Below, in pieces: positions 44,949 to 54,732 of a DNA stretch of 64,000 bases (its first letter is position 1; each line of letters begins with the position of its first letter). Both the position numbers and the translations under genes were made by a program. Source of the DNA: Tenodera sinensis (lineage: Eukaryota; Arthropoda; Insecta; Mantodea; Mantidae); NCBI GenBank assembly GCA_030765045.1, contig CM060967.1, positions 124,079,412 to 124,143,411 on the forward strand, in the 5' to 3' direction. The notes beneath the pieces are model-generated. The model did not search any database and was not told the DNA's origin. It was given only the letters and a program-made list of their open reading frames with translations.

Positions 44949-45428
44949 TTGGTCTATGTCTTCTGGCTTACCAGTTTTCCAAAGGTCATGAAGAGTAAAC
45001 AGGAGGACTACATGGGCTATAGCCAGAAAATTCAAAATATACCTACATTTTATTTGCCATAAAAACATCTCAAACAAAATATCTTAATCAAAATCATTAG
45101 ATCCATTTTCGATAAAATCAGATTTTTCGAAAAATTTTACATGTAAAGGGTAGTTTCGGGTTTAGGAATTTTCTATAAAATGTTCGTGTCGCATCCTTAA
45201 AGAATATTAAACTTAAATACCAAGTTTGGTTTTTAATTGACTTTTCATTTGAGTTTTGCTGTTCACAGACTGACACACGCATGCGTGTGCGCGCGGACCT
45301 TTTTGTAAAAATGCTCTTTTTTAATTTGGAGGGGGGTCTCAAAACATACATTTCAGTGAAACCTAGACATCCAAATTTTGGGTGGAATACTATACTTCCC
45401 ATAGTTAGTATACGTAGTAGATAAAAGC
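44946..45428 (+). mobile_element. Family A copy, right part, with hairpin end
   Basis: It resumes as TTTGGTCTATGTCTTCTGGC, GAGTAAACAGGAGGACTACA and TTACATGTAAAGGGTAGTTT. The microsatellite site is a mixed GACACACGCATGCGTGTGCG (short, no expansion). Then follow CATTTCAGTGAAACCTAGAC, GGGTGGAATACTATACTTCC and the hairpin partner ACGTAGTAGATAAAAG at about 45411. Confidence 0.92.
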
Positions 45429-46125
45429 AAAGAAAAGATTGCGTATAGTGGTGTGGTAGTTTTGTGATTAAGTGCATAGTTAATATTACTAGGTACCGTT
45501 AGCAGAGTTGTGTGTAATCAGGCACCTTTAGCGTGACGTGGGTATACAATTCATCACGAGCGCAGCCATTCAGAGAGCGACACAACTCTACTTGCCATTG
45601 TAGCGCCGATTAGTACCCATCCCCTATTTTAATTAACAAATTAAATTAGAAATTAACTTGTTCAATGGAAGACGGCCGAAGCCTGGCGGGAGAGAGCATG
45701 TCCTTCTGTTACTGCGCTAAAGCCCCAGAGAGAAGGGAAAGGAAAACGGGTGATCCAGAAGTACTTCACCCTACAGGGTATTTCAGATAAATTTAAACCA
45801 TCAATTTCTGCGTTTCACTGACGGCAGGCAATTCTGAAGATACTGAATAAATTGTGGATTATGCACTGTCAACACAAACGTCATAGTAGTTTAGTTTTTA
45901 AAACAAGAGGAATCTGTTAATATATAGGATGATTCAAAAATAACTTTGCAAAGTTTGGAGTTCAGTTTGTTACACTGAAACAAGGAAAAAGTTTATTTAA
46001 ACATGTACCCCAAAATCGTTCGTTTTTTATTTATTTCATTTTTAAAGTACTGTGTTATTGGGCTGTTTCTTCCGGAAAAGGTATAGAACTGGGCTTCCGG
46101 TTTTTGAACATGTGACTGCCTATTG
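45429..46125. other. Unassigned DNA with possible transposon ends
   Basis: CACCCTACAGGGTATTTCAG at 45769 and GGATGATTCAAAAATAACTT at 45927 resemble DNA transposon terminal sequences, but no matching partner ends or transposase are visible. Confidence 0.3.
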
Positions 46126-46215
46126 ATTATCCTATATTCACCTTGTGCTTCCAACGAGATGTGCAATCAAGGTTATTTCTGTAACAGTTTATCTCCACTG
46201 CATTTAGATATGTTT
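46126..46215 (-). mobile_element. Weak family A fragment
   Basis: CCTATATTCACCTTGTGCTT, TTATTTCTGTAACAGTTTAT and CTCCACTGCATTTAGATATG loosely follow the CATATTCCCCTTGCACCTAC to AAGAAGATATAGG block. It is old and diverged. Confidence 0.4.
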
Positions 46216-46349
46216 TCTTGGTCTCCTACTTCTTGAGTCCTGAGGGTATACAAAGGACAAATATGAAAGACGCCGTCCACTTTATCAGGACTGTCGGTAT
46301 TGAATGATCTACCTAGTATAAGAAGGACTAAGAGCTTACGTGCTAACCA

Positions 46350-46352
46350 CAT

Positions 46353-46383
<31 letters not shown>

Positions 46384-46390
46384 AGCAGCA
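46350..46390. repeat. (ATC)n(AGC)n compound microsatellite
   Basis: About seven ATC units then seven AGC units. It sits where the 3' tail of the minus-strand LINE is expected. Confidence 0.95.
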
Positions 46391-47230
46391 TCCAATATAA
46401 ATAATCTGCAGCCAAATAGACATACTTGGATACATTGATGGTTTTCATGTTTGCATTATTCACTATTGTCTTTGTTCTTTTTCTACGGTGAATATAGTAC
46501 CGATCGCGCGGTTTTTCCATACTAAGCATTCACAATCTATGTTTGGTTCATTGAAGTGTGTGTGTTTGCACTAGGCGAAGAAATCTGTGGACTGCCAAAG
46601 TAATGACGTGTCTCATTTCAAAGTTTGTCTTTGCGCATGGCTCCTGTGCCACAGAAATCTTTTCCCTGTTAGTGTTGCCAGTAGTTTTTCTGATACGCAG
46701 GAGCTGGATAGAGGTCCGCTTGTCCTGAGGTCTTCTACGAGGAATGTTTCCTTCTCCGGGAGATATACCAGTCTTGACTGTGTCATTTTTGATACTCTTC
46801 TTGCTTTCTTTATGTAGTTCGCTGTCACGTTTTCTAGGGTGGATAAATTCTTCGTTGTTAAATGTGCCCAGATGATTTGGATTCCATATGCTAGTATTGT
46901 AAGAATTTTCACTCTGAATAGTAACACCGCTGTTCTGATGTTTATTTCACTGTTGCTTGGGTTACCTTCTGTGACGTATTTTGTGAAGCATTTTGAGCTT
47001 GCTTGCAGTGTGATGCCTAAATAGTTGAAGCCTGACAATAGATTTAATTTATTCTCGCTAAAGATCACGGTGTCCGTTTTTTATTTATATTGATGCCGAG
47101 CTTGTATTTGGAGCACCAATTTGATGTAATTTGTTGTTTCCTGGAATTTTATTGTCTCTTGAATCAACTACGCTTGTCATCCACATAGGTGCACCAGAAT
47201 ATTGCACACTTGGAGGTAGATATGAAATCA
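46350..47230 (-). mobile_element. LINE reverse transcriptase remnant with YVDD box and triplet tail
   Basis: On the minus strand the RT catalytic box YVDD is at 47187-47176 (context TYVDDKR). After a frame change the open stretch 47068-46613 reads LNLLSGFNYLGITLQASSKC, then IRTAVLLFRVKILTILAYGI, TAHL-like IIWAHLTTKNLSTLENV, KMTQSRLVYLPEKETFLVED and VSEKLLATLTGKRF. This is the RT palm end (FxYLGI block), thumb and C-terminus. It is the same LINE type as the fragment at 30977. A ~210-bp 3' UTR follows. The minus-strand end is (GCT)n(GAT)n at 46390-46350, which I take as the LINE tail. Confidence 0.8.
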
Positions 47231-47761
47231 TCATGCACCTACATATTTCATCTTTGTCCTAAGTTCTACATTCCTTTTATGTAAATTTGAATTCTGGGAT
47301 ATGCTTTTTGATTCAAGATATTTTATTACGTTGTGTTGCTTTTAATTCTTTTCTACTCCTCCAATGCCTAACCATATTTCATAGTTTTACAGCATAAATG
47401 TATGCCACAAATAGAACGCGTCAAGCAGCAATGTCAAACTGCTGTGTCACGGAGATTCCGATGGGAAGCTTCCAATATCATCCACACTGCCACAGTAATA
47501 AGCTTGTTCCCACAGACAAAGAATGCACCTCGTCATGCATCCTCATTATCCAACAATGTGAAGACATTTCATTCATAAGTCTGCCACATTATGTTCTAAC
47601 AGAGAGCAAGAGAAAATGGCCACAAAGCCCACAAATTGTTTTATTGTGAACTTATTCACAGAGGCTACGTCGAGCTTTCGAGCACCTACTTATGGTAGGT
47701 AATGAAGTAATACATTCAACTCCAAAATGTGTTATCAATGAAGTTTACAAATAAAAGAACA
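47231..47761. other. Unassigned DNA
   Basis: A plus frame at 47398-47649 (83 codons) is rich in Cys and His (SNCCVTEIPMG, YHPHCHSNK, CTSSCILIIQQCED) without a spacing I recognise. It lies upstream of family A and could be chance or an exon. Confidence 0.3.
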
Positions 47762-48249
47762 CCACTTTTTCTACTCACTCTTGAAAAGCTATTCTTAAAA
47801 ACACTTCCCTTCTGTCCACTTCATACTATTCCAGACAGACATTTGCAGAAATGGTTTAATTACGTCGTCTTTCAAGTACAATGAGAAGGGAAGAATGCAG
47901 TAGGCTTAAGCGATAGCTGGTGATGGTTTTGACTTTCAATTCTTCTTTCACGTCCAGGACAAAAAAGAGGAATAACGACTTCCCATTTGAGAAAACTATT
48001 AAAAACTTCAAACAACTAACAAAGAATATCTCGGAAATTGCTCAATGCATTTGACATAAATTGCGTTTTAATCACATCTACTTTTTATGTCGTAAGATTT
48101 TGTCTATCTCTTACACTTTACCAGTTATACAAAAGCCATCCAGAATGAAGAGGACATCGGAGGGTCTTCCCAGAAAATTCAAAGATATACATTTTGTTTG
48201 GCGTTAAAATATCTTAAACACATGGTATTTTAATCAAAGTTGTTAGCCA
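47762..48249 (+). mobile_element. Family A copy (host), left part
   Basis: An old sense copy: ACTTTTTCTACTCACTCTTG, AGGGAAGAATGCAGTAGGCT, AGAATATCTCGGAAATTGCT, TTTTGTCTATCTCTTACACT and TTAATCAAAGTTGTTAGCCA. It is interrupted at a T-run at 48250 by an inverted copy and resumes at 49041. The TC end itself is not recognisable. Confidence 0.85.
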
Positions 48250-49040
48250 TTTTTACTTTCTCTACTACTCAGTAGAGCAGGTATTGTATTCCACCCAAAA
48301 ATTCGATGTCGAGATTTCACCGGAAATATATGTTTTGAGGCCCGCTGAATAAAGGTAAACATTTTTAGAAAAAGGTCCGTGTGTGTCAGTCTGTGGACAG
48401 CATAACTCAAAAACGAAAAGTTAAATCAATGTTGGTATTTAAGTTTAATATCTTTCAAGGATACGACACAAAGATTTTGAAGAAAATACTCCCACCCTAA
48501 ACTACCGTTCGCATGGAAAATGTTTCGAAAATTTTGATTTTGTTGAAAATGGCTAACGATTTTGATTAAAATGTCATATGTTTAAGATATTTTGACGACA
48601 AATGAAATGTATATCTTGAATTTTCTGGCTATAGACTATGTAGTCCTGTTTACTTTGGATGACTTTTGAATAACTCGTAAACCACAAGAGATAGACAAAT
48701 TCTTACTACACAAGAAATATAGATCTCGCTAAAACACACAATTTTTGTCTCAATAATTGTTTTTGTAGAGTGAACCATTTCGGATATATTCCTTGTTATT
48801 TGTATAAGTTCTCCAGAACTTATACTTCTGTCAAATGGAACATCGCTATTCATTTTTTTATACGTATACACGTGCAAAGTCTACTGTATTCCCATATTCC
48901 TGTTGCACGTGCAAGAACGAGCAATAAGATAATTTCTGCAAATATTTATCTCAACTAACATGAAGATGGAAGAATAAGAGTTTGTAATAGTGGTTAGCAC
49001 AAGAGTAGAGAATCACGTGAGTGCAACACATCAGATTTTT
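48250..49040 (-). mobile_element. Family A copy nested in a family A copy
   Basis: A complete young-looking copy. On the + strand: TTTTACTTTCTCTACTACTC with the hairpin partner AGTAGAGCAGGTATTG, TCGATGTCGAGATTTCACCG, TTTTTAGAAAAAGGTCCGTG, and only GTGTGTGTCAGTC at the microsatellite site. Then follow CTGTGGACAGCATAACTCAA, AACTACCGTTCGCATGGAAA, AACGATTTTGATTAAAATG, GCACGTGCAAGAACGAGCAA, and the TC end GTAGAGAATCACGTGAGTGC to CATCAGATTTTT. Both junctions lie in T-runs of the host. Confidence 0.95.
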
Positions 49041-49189
49041 GAGAACATATTCGAAAAATGATCCATCTAAAGGACAGTTTAGAGTTGTGAAATTTTCTTG
49101 AATATCTTTGTGTGCATGTTTGGAAGACGCTGAGCTTAAATACCTGGTTTGGTATTTAACGAACGTTTCGCTTTTAATTTGTTCACACA

Positions 49190-49269
<80 letters not shown>

Positions 49270-49275
49270 GAAGTT
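49041..49275 (+). mobile_element. Family A copy (host), right part
   Basis: The host continues with TATTCGAAAAATGATCCATC, AAGGACAGTTTAGAGTTGTG and GACGCTGAGCTTAAATACCT. GTTCACACAGACACAC leads into (AC)n(AG)n at 49188-49270. The tail beyond the microsatellite is not clear. Confidence 0.85.
49188..49270. repeat. (AC)n(AG)n compound microsatellite in family A
   Basis: About 19 AC units change abruptly into about 20 AG units, ending AGACAGAGAGAG. It is the only family A microsatellite here that has switched motif. Confidence 0.95.
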
Positions 49276-49468
49276 TCTCTTTATAAATTCAATATGACTC
49301 TTTATTGAGTTTCTATCGAATTTTTTTTAGGTTTTCATTTTTTATTTTGTCCAACATCCTTTGTTTTCCTTAATACGCTTATCTGTGCACTTTGTATTTG
49401 GTATTTCATTTTCTTCCTGAGAACCCATGTCTCATTTCCATAGAGTAGTGCAGGAACCGCCATTGTTT
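49276..49468. other. Unassigned DNA
   Basis: AT-rich. Ends in the first copy of the SINE target duplication (49455-49468). Confidence 0.4.
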
Positions 49469-49700
49469 GCCCGCCTCGGTAGCGTGATGGTTAGCGTGTC
49501 TGCCTCACGTTCAAGAGGTCGCGAGTTCGAATCTCGCTTAGGGTAAGTTATCCGGGTAAGGTTTTTTTCCGAGGTTTTCCCTACCCTGAGAAGACGAATG
49601 TCGGGTAACTTAAAGCTCCATGGACCTCGGGCTCATTTGAGCATCATTTCACCCGTTTCATTCATTCACCGTCCGATATGACATTACGTTGGAGGACATT

Positions 49701-49740
<40 letters not shown>
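49469..49740 (+). mobile_element. Young tRNA-derived SINE with poly-A tail and 14-bp target duplication
   Basis: Flanked by AACCGCCATTGTTT at 49455-49468 and 49740-49753, identical. The head GCCCGCCTCGGTAGCGTGAT has box A (TAGCGTGATGG) and box B (GAGTTCGAATC) with a tRNA-like T-arm (GCGAGTTCGAATCTCGC pairs perfectly). The body contains GGTTTTTTTCCGAGGTTTTC and TCATTTGAGCATCATTTCAC. The 3' end is about 36 A residues (49705-49740). The intact target duplication and long homopolymer suggest a recent insertion. It uses LINE machinery that recognises poly-A, unlike the other SINEs here. Confidence 0.95.
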
Positions 49741-49743
<3 letters not shown>

Positions 49744-49753
49744 GCCATTGTTT

Positions 49754-50535
49754 TATAGAACTTTAAACTTGTGTCTCTTCTTGTTTCATTTTCCAAAGTT
49801 CTATTCACTGTTCCATGTATCATTTAGAATCTTGGAAGCTTTCGGTTCATATCTCTTTCAGTTCTCCTCACATAATTTAGATTACATTCTAAATTACTTG
49901 AAGTCTTACTTTTTCTAATAGTTTAATTTTCTACGTTCTTTTCCCAAATGACCACTATCTTAGATTTTTCCATTAATATTTTAAAAGCATATTGTTGGCA
50001 TATGCAGTTCAAACAGTGTGCCGATATTGAAAGAAAATTGTATTAGTATACAAATGAATATTGTTATTCGCGCGCATAGTGAATTAGCGCACATGACGTA
50101 GGGTAACATAATCTGCCTCGGTGCAATCTGCCGAGAGAACGTCAAACAGAAAATGTGTTTGTTTCGGAAGAACGGGAGTGTTCGGAAAACACGAGATTAA
50201 GTGATACAGAAAACCCTTCCAATTTCGAATCAGCTGGAGAAGGAAAGCTTGTTAGCAACGGAACTGATTGATTAGGTGCTAGGCGGTAGCTGATTGCCTG
50301 GGAATTACAGATCCCACTTAGTACACGTACAGTCACTCTGTCAGATTCAACACAACCCGGAACAAGAGACGATCTAAGAGAAACACCATCTATGTATTTC
50401 CTCGCACGTGACATATAGAGCAAGCCCCGATTGCACCCAGATAATTCATTTTAACGTCCTTTAGTTACTCCCAAGGATTATAAAATTTCACAAATGTCTC
50501 TTCTTCTGTATAGGATAAAATCCTATTCATGATGA
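49754..50535. other. Unassigned DNA between SINE and LINE remnant
   Basis: No clear element. The part nearest the SINE may be the decayed 3' side of the minus-strand LINE at 50540-51050. A minus frame at 50142-50423 is unassigned. Confidence 0.35.
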
Positions 50536-50539
50536 GTTA

Positions 50540-51050
50540 TAAATGCTGTCAATCCCTCTCCTAGCGGGTGCTCCTCTTGTTCTTTTCCCATCTAAAGGTC
50601 TGCCTTCTTTCGCTCTTGCTACTAGGCGCTTGATTCCCATAATGTGTTATTTCCAGTACTTCCATAACTCATTTATAAATTTTGTTTTATCCTGAATTTG
50701 GCAATTTCTGTATTGTGTATTTTATCTAATAAGGTTTCTCCTTGAATTGTTGTTAATATTGTCATTTCGCATGTGTTTAATATTTGTCTTGTTTTGGCCT
50801 ATCTGCTGTGGTTTCATCTGCATAGATTAATATTTGTCTATTGTTTTATAAATGCGGACTTTACTCTCTACTGCCATATACTTATTTCGCCAAATTATGT
50901 ATTTTATGCATCCTGATATCTGCTTGCGTTTTTAATTCACGATTTAAATGTTGGTGCTTGTTATTTGAATACCTAAATAATTAATTTCTGAAACCTGTTA
51001 TTTAGTTGTTGTTGTTTCTTTTTTCAAATTCAAGCTTAAATAATAATTTT
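50540..51050 (-). mobile_element. LINE reverse transcriptase C-terminal remnant
   Basis: On the minus strand: INYLGIQITSTNI near 50985 (the F/YxYLGI block after the RT core), KVRIYKTIDKY near 50850, TCEMTILTTIQGETLLDKIH near 50775, and HIMGIKRLVARAKEGRPLDG near 50640, then GKRTRGAPARRG. This is the normal order of a LINE ORF2 end, with stops and frame changes between segments. The family A copy at 51066 begins just upstream of it. Confidence 0.75.
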
Positions 51051-51065
51051 AAACTAGCTATTTGT

Positions 51066-51902
51066 CTTTTTACTTCATCTCTTCTACATACAGTAAGCAG
51101 GGGAAGTATTGTATTCGCTCATAAATTGTATGTTGATACTTCACCGGAAATATATGTTTTGAGGCCCCCTGAATACAAAAGAAAAGTATTTCTAGAGAAA
51201 GGTCCGTGCATGTCTGTGTGCCTATCTATGAACACCATAATCCATAAAAGTAAAGTCGGTTAAAAATCAAAGTTGGTATTTAAGTTTAATGTCATTCAAG
51301 GATGCGACACAATACTTTGAAGAAACTTTCTGCACCCTAAACTACCCTTTACGTGGAAAATTTTTGGAAAATTTTGATTTTCTCAAAAATAGGTCTAAAG
51401 ATTTTGATTAAGATGCCATGTTTAACATATTTTTATGGCAAATGAAATGTACATTTTCAGTTTCTTGGCTATAATCCATATAGTCCTGTTTACTCTGGAT
51501 GACTTTTGTATAACTGGTAAACCGTAAGATGTACACCAAATCTTACTATACAAAAGATGTAGATATCGCTAAAACACAATCTATGCCCAAATAAATTTTT
51601 TGTAGAGTGAACCATTTCGGAGATATTTCTTGTTATTTGTGTCAATTCGGGAAACAAACTTTCGCAAAATGCAACATCGTTCATTTTTTATATCTTAGCC
51701 GTGCAAAGAGAACGGAGCCTCAAAGCTTTAAAAAGTCTACTGTATTCCCATATTCCCCTTGTAGCTACAAGAAAATAAACTAAGATAATTCGTGAAAATG
51801 TTTATTTCAACTAACATGAAGAAGATGTAGGAATAAGAGTTTGTAAGAATGGTTAGTACAAGAGTAGAGAAAGTCACGTGAGTGCAACAGATCAGATTTT
51901 TT
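51066..51902 (-). mobile_element. Family A copy, near full length, unexpanded microsatellite
   Basis: On the + strand: TTTTTACTTCATCTCTTCTA, GGGGAAGTATTGTATTCGCT, ACTTCACCGGAAATATATGT and TTTGAGGCCCCCTGAATACA. The site holds GTCCGTGCATGTCTGTGTGC only. Then GTCGGTTAAAAATCAAAGTT, TCATTCAAGGATGCGACACA, TGAACCATTTCGGAGATATT and the TC end GTAGAGAAAGTCACGTGAGT to GATCAGATTTTTT. Confidence 0.95.
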
Positions 51903-52354
51903 AAAATGTTTTTCTTCCGTTTGTGTGTCACCTTTACATCTAAGCCTATATCATGGGCTCTTTACCTTTGGAGCAATTGTTCAATAGTAATGAAATTTAC
52001 TTGTTTTATTGTGGTGTTAATGTTTGGGTTTTATCATTTTTTGATTATGACATTAAATTCACATACACTTTCACATTCTTATTCATACTTCCACACTAGG
52101 GAAAATGGGGAACAATCCTGGCTAAAAGACATTCGTGCCCTCCAGCCGGGAACCGAACCCGGAATCTCTGAATTTGAAGGGAAAACTCTTTCTTGTGTAG
52201 AATTCACACCATTCTATCCATGAACTGTCCATGAAAAGCTTATTGTTCTACATACGTCCTCTAAATTAAATTCATATATTCGTTGTAATGTATAAAGGAT
52301 TTAGTAGATAATCTGAGTTGTAGAAACAATTGATATATGGTGATACTGAAATTA
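51903..52354. other. Unassigned DNA with a box B-like motif
   Basis: At 52145-52172 the minus strand reads GGGTTCGGTTCCCGG, like a tRNA T-arm/box B, but no box A or SINE body is recognised. Confidence 0.3.
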
Positions 52355-52885
52355 AAATCACCTTACACGGCCGCAAGAAAAAACGAATAGCCACCTGCCA
52401 TTTGATTTTTTAAATTTAAATCAATAACAAAGATCAGTTCTGAAGAACTATAAGAATATTTGGCATAAACTGAGTGGTTTAACAATCTACAAGGTTTTGT
52501 CTGCCTTTTAGTTTGCCAAATTATAACATAGAGATTCAGGATGAAGAGCACCTCAGTCTATTCCCCGGAATTTCGAGATATAACATTGTATTTGCCATAC
52601 ATATTTTATGAAGTAGTTTAATCATAATCCTTGGATCCATTTTCAAAAAATAAAACGTTTTGAAAGAGGTTCCATATAAAGGGTACCTAGATTGGCGTGT
52701 GAGACTTTTTTTGGTGGGGGGAATCTTGCCGTCGCATCTCTGAAAGATACTTAACTTAAATAATTTGCCTTTATATTTCTGAGTTATATTAGCCATACAC
52801 ACATAAAAGTGCAGAGTTTTACTTCAGGGGATTTCGAAACATGACATTTCCAGTGAAATAATCTGCATATTGAATTTACCTGCTA
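52355..52885 (+). mobile_element. Family A copy, diverged, no microsatellite
   Basis: CACCTTACACGGCCGCAAGA, CAAGGTTTTGTCTGCCTTTT, CGAGATATAACATTGTATTT, AGTAGTTTAATCATAATCCT, GAGGTTCCATATAAAGGGTA and CTGAGTTATATTAGCCATAC follow the sense order. The site has only ACACACA. The tail AGGGGATTTCGAAACATGAC and CCAGTGAAATAATC is present. The TC end is missing. Confidence 0.8.
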
Positions 52886-53404
52886 AATGCGTGGTGGAGA
52901 TAGTGAAAACAAATGTATGGAGAGAAGTGTGGAATATATTGTTCGAAGCGTCATGTTTAGAAAATGTTTGGAGAAGAATAGCACTGCCAGAGGGACGAGA
53001 ATTCATCACGTGTTGGGGATAATGACGGCATAGACACGTGCGCTGCTGCGGTCGATCTGTGAATGACCCGCGGGGATTAAGGTCTTCCACATCCTAGAAT
53101 ATAGCTCTGTAATTATAGTCCTTCTGCAATATATCCTGTTAGAACAGATAAATCATCTATTAAATCCAATATAATGAAATCTCTTGAGATTACATTCATG
53201 CCACACCATACAGAGATTGTGGCAAACTGATTCTTCAGCATTTCAAATAAAGGCAATAAATATTATGGTTAAACACTGCAGAATCAACAAGGTAATATAG
53301 CATAAGTTTGAACATAACTTAATTTTTTCTAGCGTTTTATTTCCTTAATTTACAAATATAAGTCTTCAGTACTCATCATTTTTTATATTTGTTGGTGTGG
53401 GGAT
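52886..53404. other. Unassigned DNA
   Basis: No recognisable element. The minus frame 52824-53090 partly overlaps the family A tail and has no domain. Confidence 0.4.
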
Positions 53405-53495
53405 GTCAGAAATATAGAACTACTCTATCTTCTCGTAATACGGTGGATACCTGGGCATGCTGGAGTAACCGGAGATAGAGAGAGAGAGACATAGA
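53405..53495 (+). mobile_element. LINE RNase H signature fragment
   Basis: The frame ELLYLLVIRWIPGHAGVTGD near 53425 contains WIPGHAGVxG. This is the conserved block of the RNase H domain of I/R1/jockey-group LINEs (usual form WxPxHxGxxGN, with the histidine visible). It ends in a GA-rich stretch and a stop. No other part of the domain is seen. Confidence 0.6.
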
Positions 53496-53880
53496 ACAGC
53501 ACTAATCACTATCTTCAAACGCTTCTCTAATTTTATTCATGGAGTCCTCTGCTGTAAGGGCAGTAGTAAAATCTTGTTGAAACCACTCATATGATTTCTA
53601 TTCTTCTGTCAGTTCATGATGAAATGGGGTCAAAATGTCATTTCGGTAGGTACCTCTCTTTATTTACAGTCTGCTCGTAGAATATTGGACCAATTATACG
53701 CCTAGCGCCAACAGCACACCAAACTCCAAGTCTACGATCATAATGAGGGACTTCTTGAACGCGATGTGCCCAGTACCTACTAGCCGCGCGCACAACGGCA
53801 ACTGGTAGTGGGGGAATCCAGCAAGGTCGCGGGAGAGGCGAAACGCCCTGTGCTCCGTTAGGTTTTAAATGAAGATCCCT
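53496..53880 (-). mobile_element. DDE transposase remnant (mariner/Tc1-like, catalytic core part)
   Basis: On the minus strand: SRYWAHRVQEVPHYDRRLGV near 53800, WCAVGARRIIGPIFYEQTVN near 53735, and YEWFQQDFTTALTAEDSMNK near 53590. The order is that of insect IS630/Tc1/mariner-type transposases. WFQQD holds the second catalytic aspartate. The first and third are not visible, and stops and a frame change interrupt it. It stops where the RNase H fragment begins. The C-terminal block of such a protein occurs separately at 8740-9125. Confidence 0.7.
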
Positions 53881-54134
53881 GTATATTCTGCTGCAACCTA
53901 TACACCTTGAAACCTATACACAACTAGGAACTGGTGCTAGGCAGTAACACAAATACTGCACTTAACTGAAAATATTGATATAGATTCCTAGGTTAGAAAA
54001 TAGGACGCACACAGAAAGCCTCTTTAGGCTGAGGTGCTTCAGGAAAACTTGTTTCCAAGCTTAGCAATTTCGAACATGAGTTTGTTCAAAGAACTGAGTC
54101 GAAATCCTTAGTAAACAAATACACTCAAACTTTT
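53881..54134. other. Unassigned DNA
   Basis: No recognisable element before the next family A copy. Confidence 0.4.
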
Positions 54135-54276
54135 ATTTTTACTTTCTCTACTACGTATAGTAAAGTAGGGGAAGTATTGTATTCCACCCAAAAATTCGAT
54201 GTCGACATTTCGCCAGAAATATGTTTCGAGATCCACTAAATAAAAAAATAAAAAAAAAAAACACTTTTAGGATAAG

Positions 54277-54279
<3 letters not shown>

Positions 54280-54366
<87 letters not shown>
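54280..54366. repeat. (TG)n microsatellite in family A
   Basis: About 43 TG units at the fixed family A site. Confidence 0.95.
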
Positions 54367-54368
<2 letters not shown>

Positions 54369-54732
54369 TTGTGAGTCTGTGGACAGCTTAACTCAAAAAC
54401 GAAAAGTCGGTTAAAAACCAAAGTTGGTATAAGTTTAATTTCTTTTAAAGATGTGACACCAAGATTTTGAAGAAAATTCGTCTACCCTTTACAAGAAAAA
54501 AAATGTGTCGACTATTTTTATTTTCTCGAAAATTGCTCTAACAATTTTGATTAAAATGATATATGTTTAAGATATTTTTATGACAAATGAAATATATATT
54601 TTAAATTTTCTGGCTATAGTCCATGTAGTCCTGTTTACTCTGGATGACTTGATTTTTGCTTAGCTGTAAACCGTAAGAGATAGACCAAATCTTACTCTAC
54701 AAGAAATAAATCTTGCTAAAACACAACATTTA

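Noticed and set aside
44619..45077. 152-codon minus frame with a hydrophobic stretch (VVVLFFLFFFIFFLL)
   Set aside because: It is the antisense of a LINE 3' end and its purine-rich tail, which reads as hydrophobic codons on the other strand.
45118..45477. 119-codon minus frame
   Set aside because: It is the antisense of family A, running off its hairpin end. No domain and not conserved among copies.
45927..45947. DNA transposon end GGATGATTCAAAAATAACTT
   Set aside because: No partner end or transposase found nearby.
46173..46529. 118-codon minus frame with poly-Leu and poly-Met
   Set aside because: The homopolymers are the translated (AGC)n(ATC)n microsatellite at the LINE tail.
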